The notes beneath the pieces were generated by a model. That model saw only the letters and a program-made list of their open reading frames with translations, searched no databases and had not been told where the DNA came from. Below are positions 5,453-8,314 of a stretch of 8,314 nt of DNA, in pieces. Each line of letters opens with the position of its first letter. Position 1 is the first letter of the stretch. The position numbers and the translations under genes are program-made. Origin of the DNA: Desulfobacterales bacterium (GTDB taxonomy: Bacteria > Desulfobacterota > Desulfobacteria > Desulfobacterales > C00003106); assembly GCA_030672555.1 (NCBI GenBank), contig DAOVGD010000156.1:1-8314 (forward strand). The letters run 5' to 3'.

Positions 5453-7468
5453 ATGAAACCAAACATCCAGTCCATCATGGGCCCTGACGGGCTCCTTTCA
5501 AAGCACTTTGCGTCGTACGAGGTACGTCATGAGCAGATCGCCATGGCAGAGGGTGTAGCTCGCGCAATAAAAAACGAGCGGCACTTGGTGGTGGAAGCAG
5601 GCACAGGGGTGGGTAAGAGTCTTGCCTATCTGATTCCTTTTATCGCATGGACAAAAGACGAGCAAAAAAAGGTCGTTATTTCTACCTACACCAAGACACT
5701 GCAGGAACAATTGGTCCGAAAGGACCTCCCTTTTTTGGAAAAGGTGCTTGGAATCGATTTTCAGTACACTCTTTTGATGGGGAGTGAGAACTATTTGTGT
5801 TTGAGGAGGCTTTATCGGTCGGCAAACGCAGGACTCTTTGACAGCAAGGAACAGATCCGTACGTTGGACCGAATCCTCAAGTGGTCGGTTACTGCAAAAC
5901 AGGGCATACGGTCTGAACTCTATTTTGAAGTGCCATCGGGCATGTGGCGGAACCTCTGCCGGGAGACAGAGCTTTGCATGGGAAAAAAGTGTACCTATTT
6001 TGAACGATGTTTTTATACCCATGCCCGGAGAAAGGCACAACATGCGCAGATATTAGTCATCAACCACCATCTCTTTTTTGCAAATATCGCTTCCGGCTAT
6101 CGCGTACTTCCGAAATATGACGCTATAGTATTTGACGAGGCCCACTTGATCGAGGATGTTGCGACCAACTATTTAGGAAGTGAGGTCTCGAACTTTCGAC
6201 TGAAGTATTTGACTGACAAGATATACAATCCAAAGACGAAAAAGGGGTTCCTTTCTTATGCAAAGACTCCAGAGGCCCTTTCCGGCGAAGTGAAAAAAAT
6301 AATCGAGCAGGTCGATATCGGCCAGAGACAATTTTTTGGAGATATTCTGATAAAATTGGAAGGTAAACCCGGCACACACAGGATTCTGGCCAAAGGTTTT
6401 GTGCCCAACACCCTGGCCGATCCTTTAAAGGAGTTTCATCACATCCTCGGGAAGCTCTTGGACGGGACCAAGGATGAGGAGGAGAGGGCCGAACTTGATG
6501 CGGGCCGCATGAGGTGCGTGGAGATCGGAAGCGACCTGGAGATTTTCTTAAGCCAGGCCCTTGAAAATCATGTCTACTGGGTGGACATTCAGGAAAGGAG
6601 AAAGGGTGGACACCGGGTGGCGGCCAAGATGGTCCCGATAGAGATAGCGCCGATTTTAAAACAGGAACTATTTGAAGAGACGTCCCGGGTTATTCTGACC
6701 TCGGCGACCCTTTCTGTTGGCGATTCTTTTGAATTTTTTAAAGGACGTATCGGATTTGAGGAGGGAGACGAACTAAAGGTCGACTCCCCTTTTGATTATC
6801 AAAATCATGCGCTCCTTTACAGTATGAGGGATATGCCTGATCCGGGTCTTGAAAATCAGAAATTTAACGCCAAGGTCCCGGAAATAGTAAAAGAGATTCT
6901 TGTTATTTGTGGGGGAAGGGCCTTTGTCCTTTTTACCAGTTATCACCTCCTCAACAGGACATATGATAAACTTAAGGATGCCCTTTCCGGTATGACGCTC
7001 CTTAAACAGGGCGATCTGCCCCGTTTTGCTCTGCTTGAAAGGTTTAAACAAGCTGAAAACTCAGTTCTTTTTGGCACATCGAGTTTCTGGCAGGGAATCG
7101 ATGTTCCGGGCAAGGCCCTCGAATGTGTGGTTATCACCAAGCTCCCTTTTGCCGTTCCGGACGACCCGATTACACAGGCAAAACTGGAACAGATTCGAAA
7201 GGCGAATAAAAATCCTTTTATGACGTATCAGGTGCCGCAGGCAGTCATTCTTTTTAAACAGGGGTTCGGGCGACTGATCCGGACGAAAAAAGATACCGGA
7301 ATGGTCGCTGTCTTAGATCCCCGAATTCACACAAAGGGTTACGGACGCTTTTTTATGCAAGCGCTTCCGCCCTGTTCACGCACCGGGGACCTGGATAGAG
7401 TAAGGGCGTTCTTTGAACGGATCAATAAGAAAAGCAACGAGACTTTTTACGAAGCCATCAAAATTTAA
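5453..7468 (+). CDS. dinG: DinG/XPD-family iron-sulphur ATP-dependent DNA helicase
   Basis: A superfamily 2 helicase of the DinG/XPD/YoaA group, which unwinds DNA 5' to 3' and acts on D-loops, R-loops and forked DNA during repair. At 671 residues it is close to the usual length. Walker A is GTGVGKS (50-56). The Fe-S domain shows C116 (NYLC), C175, C180 and C186; the last three are spaced C-x4-C-x5-C as in E. coli DinG, and C169 is an extra cysteine. They are followed by ARRKAQHAQILVINHH. The DEAH box is at 228-231. Domain 2 carries LTSATLS (415-421), VLFTSYHLL, GTSSFWQGIDVPG (541-553) and motif VI QGFGRLIR (603-610). All core motifs are present. An in-frame TGA lies six codons upstream of the ATG, and no good ribosome site precedes it; M9 (5477) is an alternative start. 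The gene is 24 bases from the next one and probably cotranscribed with it. Confidence 0.92.
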   Translation: MKPNIQSIMGPDGLLSKHFASYEVRHEQIAMAEGVARAIKNERHLVVEAGTGVGKSLAYLIPFIAWTKDEQKKVVISTYTKTLQEQLVRKDLPFLEKVLGIDFQYTLLMGSENYLCLRRLYRSANAGLFDSKEQIRTLDRILKWSVTAKQGIRSELYFEVPSGMWRNLCRETELCMGKKCTYFERCFYTHARRKAQHAQILVINHHLFFANIASGYRVLPKYDAIVFDEAHLIEDVATNYLGSEVSNFRLKYLTDKIYNPKTKKGFLSYAKTPEALSGEVKKIIEQVDIGQRQFFGDILIKLEGKPGTHRILAKGFVPNTLADPLKEFHHILGKLLDGTKDEEERAELDAGRMRCVEIGSDLEIFLSQALENHVYWVDIQERRKGGHRVAAKMVPIEIAPILKQELFEETSRVILTSATLSVGDSFEFFKGRIGFEEGDELKVDSPFDYQNHALLYSMRDMPDPGLENQKFNAKVPEIVKEILVICGGRAFVLFTSYHLLNRTYDKLKDALSGMTLLKQGDLPRFALLERFKQAENSVLFGTSSFWQGIDVPGKALECVVITKLPFAVPDDPITQAKLEQIRKANKNPFMTYQVPQAVILFKQGFGRLIRTKKDTGMVAVLDPRIHTKGYGRFFMQALPPCSRTGDLDRVRAFFERINKKSNETFYEAIKI

Positions 7469-7492
7469 TATAATAAGGAAGGATTCGCTTAC

Positions 7493-8314
7493 ATGAGCTC
7501 AACAAACACTGCCAAAACACATACCATAGATGGCATCCCTCTGATGCTTGCCCGGCCTGCGGATCTTCCGCTCCGGTGGGTGGGACAGGACGATCTCATC
7601 AAGCAGGTCCTTGCTGCCTGGATGGTTATTCATGAAAAAGACCTACCTTTTAATCCACGGCTGATCGGAAAACCAGGGGTGGGAAAGACAACGTTGGGAT
7701 ATGCTTCGGCACGTCAATTGGGACGAGAGGTCTACCTTTTTCAGGCCACGATGGATACCCGACCTGAAGATCTTATAGTGACTCCTGTCATGGGCGGAGA
7801 CGGCGCCATCAAATATGCTGCCTCTTCCTTGGTGACCGCCATGATCCGGGGGGGCGTGTGTATATTAGACGAAGGTAACCGTATGAGTGAAAAATCGTGG
7901 GCATCGCTTGCGCCTTTATTGGATGATCGTCGGTATGTGGAGTCGATCATTACCGGCCTTACAATAAGGGCACATCCTGATTTTCGATTTACCGTCACAA
8001 TGAACGACGATGCTTCTACATATGAAATCCCTGAATATATTCATTCAAGGTTACAACCGCAGATCTTTATCGACTTTCCGGAACGAGATGATGAGCTTCT
8101 GATTTTAAAAGAAAATCTCCCCTTTGGCGACAAAGAGATTCTGGAATATGTGGTTGATTTTCTTCAGCGGGCCCATGTCGCGGATGAGATTTACAGCGTC
8201 CGCGATGGGATAAATATGGTCCGGTATGCCATGAAGATGATGCACAGCGACAAAATCTCAAAGGAAGATGCCCTTCACCGGGCACTATTGATGATATTGG
8301 GAGAGGAAGCGATT
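7493..8314 (+). CDS. MoxR-like AAA+ ATPase (3' end beyond window)
   Basis: An AAA+ ATPase of the MoxR/CbbQ type (AAA_5). Members act as chaperones for metal-cofactor insertion or protein-complex maturation, usually with a von Willebrand A-domain partner encoded next door. The ATG at 7493 has AAGGAAGGA (7475-7483) upstream, nine bases before it. 274 residues are in the window, and the frame is open at the right edge. Walker A is GKPGVGKTT (59-67), Walker B is CILDEGNRM (D126, E127), sensor 1 is FTVTMND (N171), and an arginine-finger candidate R186 sits in IHSRLQP. The core ATPase domain is thus complete; the C-terminal lid is partly cut off. The substrate cannot be told without the downstream partner. 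The short spacing after dinG suggests one transcript. Confidence 0.87.
   Translation, partial: MSSTNTAKTHTIDGIPLMLARPADLPLRWVGQDDLIKQVLAAWMVIHEKDLPFNPRLIGKPGVGKTTLGYASARQLGREVYLFQATMDTRPEDLIVTPVMGGDGAIKYAASSLVTAMIRGGVCILDEGNRMSEKSWASLAPLLDDRRYVESIITGLTIRAHPDFRFTVTMNDDASTYEIPEYIHSRLQPQIFIDFPERDDELLILKENLPFGDKEILEYVVDFLQRAHVADEIYSVRDGINMVRYAMKMMHSDKISKEDALHRALLMILGEEAI

Noticed and set aside
5498..6043. 181-codon minus-strand open frame
   Set aside because: It lies wholly antisense to the helicase core of dinG, whose motifs are complete. The composition is not protein-like, so it is a shadow of that gene.
1..8314. tRNA, rRNA or CRISPR array
   Set aside because: No cloverleaf-like sequence, rRNA-like block or regularly spaced direct repeats were seen on either strand.

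Overview
The window looks like bacterial chromosome of moderate GC. The style of the genes (MoxR-type ATPase, DinG, AbiE pair, type IIG/ISP-like restriction-modification gene) fits a Desulfobacterota or other deltaproteobacterial lineage. That assignment is inference only, because there is no rRNA or marker gene here.

Layout. (1) 1-2129, minus strand: a large single-chain restriction-modification gene, truncated by the left edge. It has an N-terminal PD-(D/E)xK nuclease and an N6-adenine methyltransferase with NPPY. A small palindromic element is inserted in frame near its C-terminal part. (2) 2130-2814: non-coding, containing the left copy of a diverged inverted repeat, a two-part hairpin with a rho-independent terminator, and a palindrome just upstream of the next gene. 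(3) 2815-3774, plus: an unfamiliar 319-aa protein with one N-terminal membrane segment, a probably beta-rich middle and a C-terminal domain resembling BRO-N (phage antirepressor N-terminal). (4) 3775-4236: the right inverted-repeat copy, a hyphenated palindrome and two similar promoter-like boxes. (5) 4237-5384, plus: an AbiE-type toxin-antitoxin pair with a complete AbiEi antitoxin and a nucleotidyltransferase toxin cut to 114 residues. (6) 5453-7468, plus: a DinG/XPD-family Fe-S helicase, followed after 24 bases by a MoxR-like AAA+ ATPase that runs off the right edge.

Together 1-5384 looks like a small defence or accessory island beside more ordinary genes (dinG and the MoxR-like ATPase). 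The most unusual item is the membrane-anchored BRO-N-like protein. It sits between the restriction-modification gene and the AbiE remnant and is flanked by an approximately 135-bp inverted repeat that looks like decayed coding DNA. The AbiE toxin appears inactivated by 3' truncation, leaving the antitoxin and its promoter intact.
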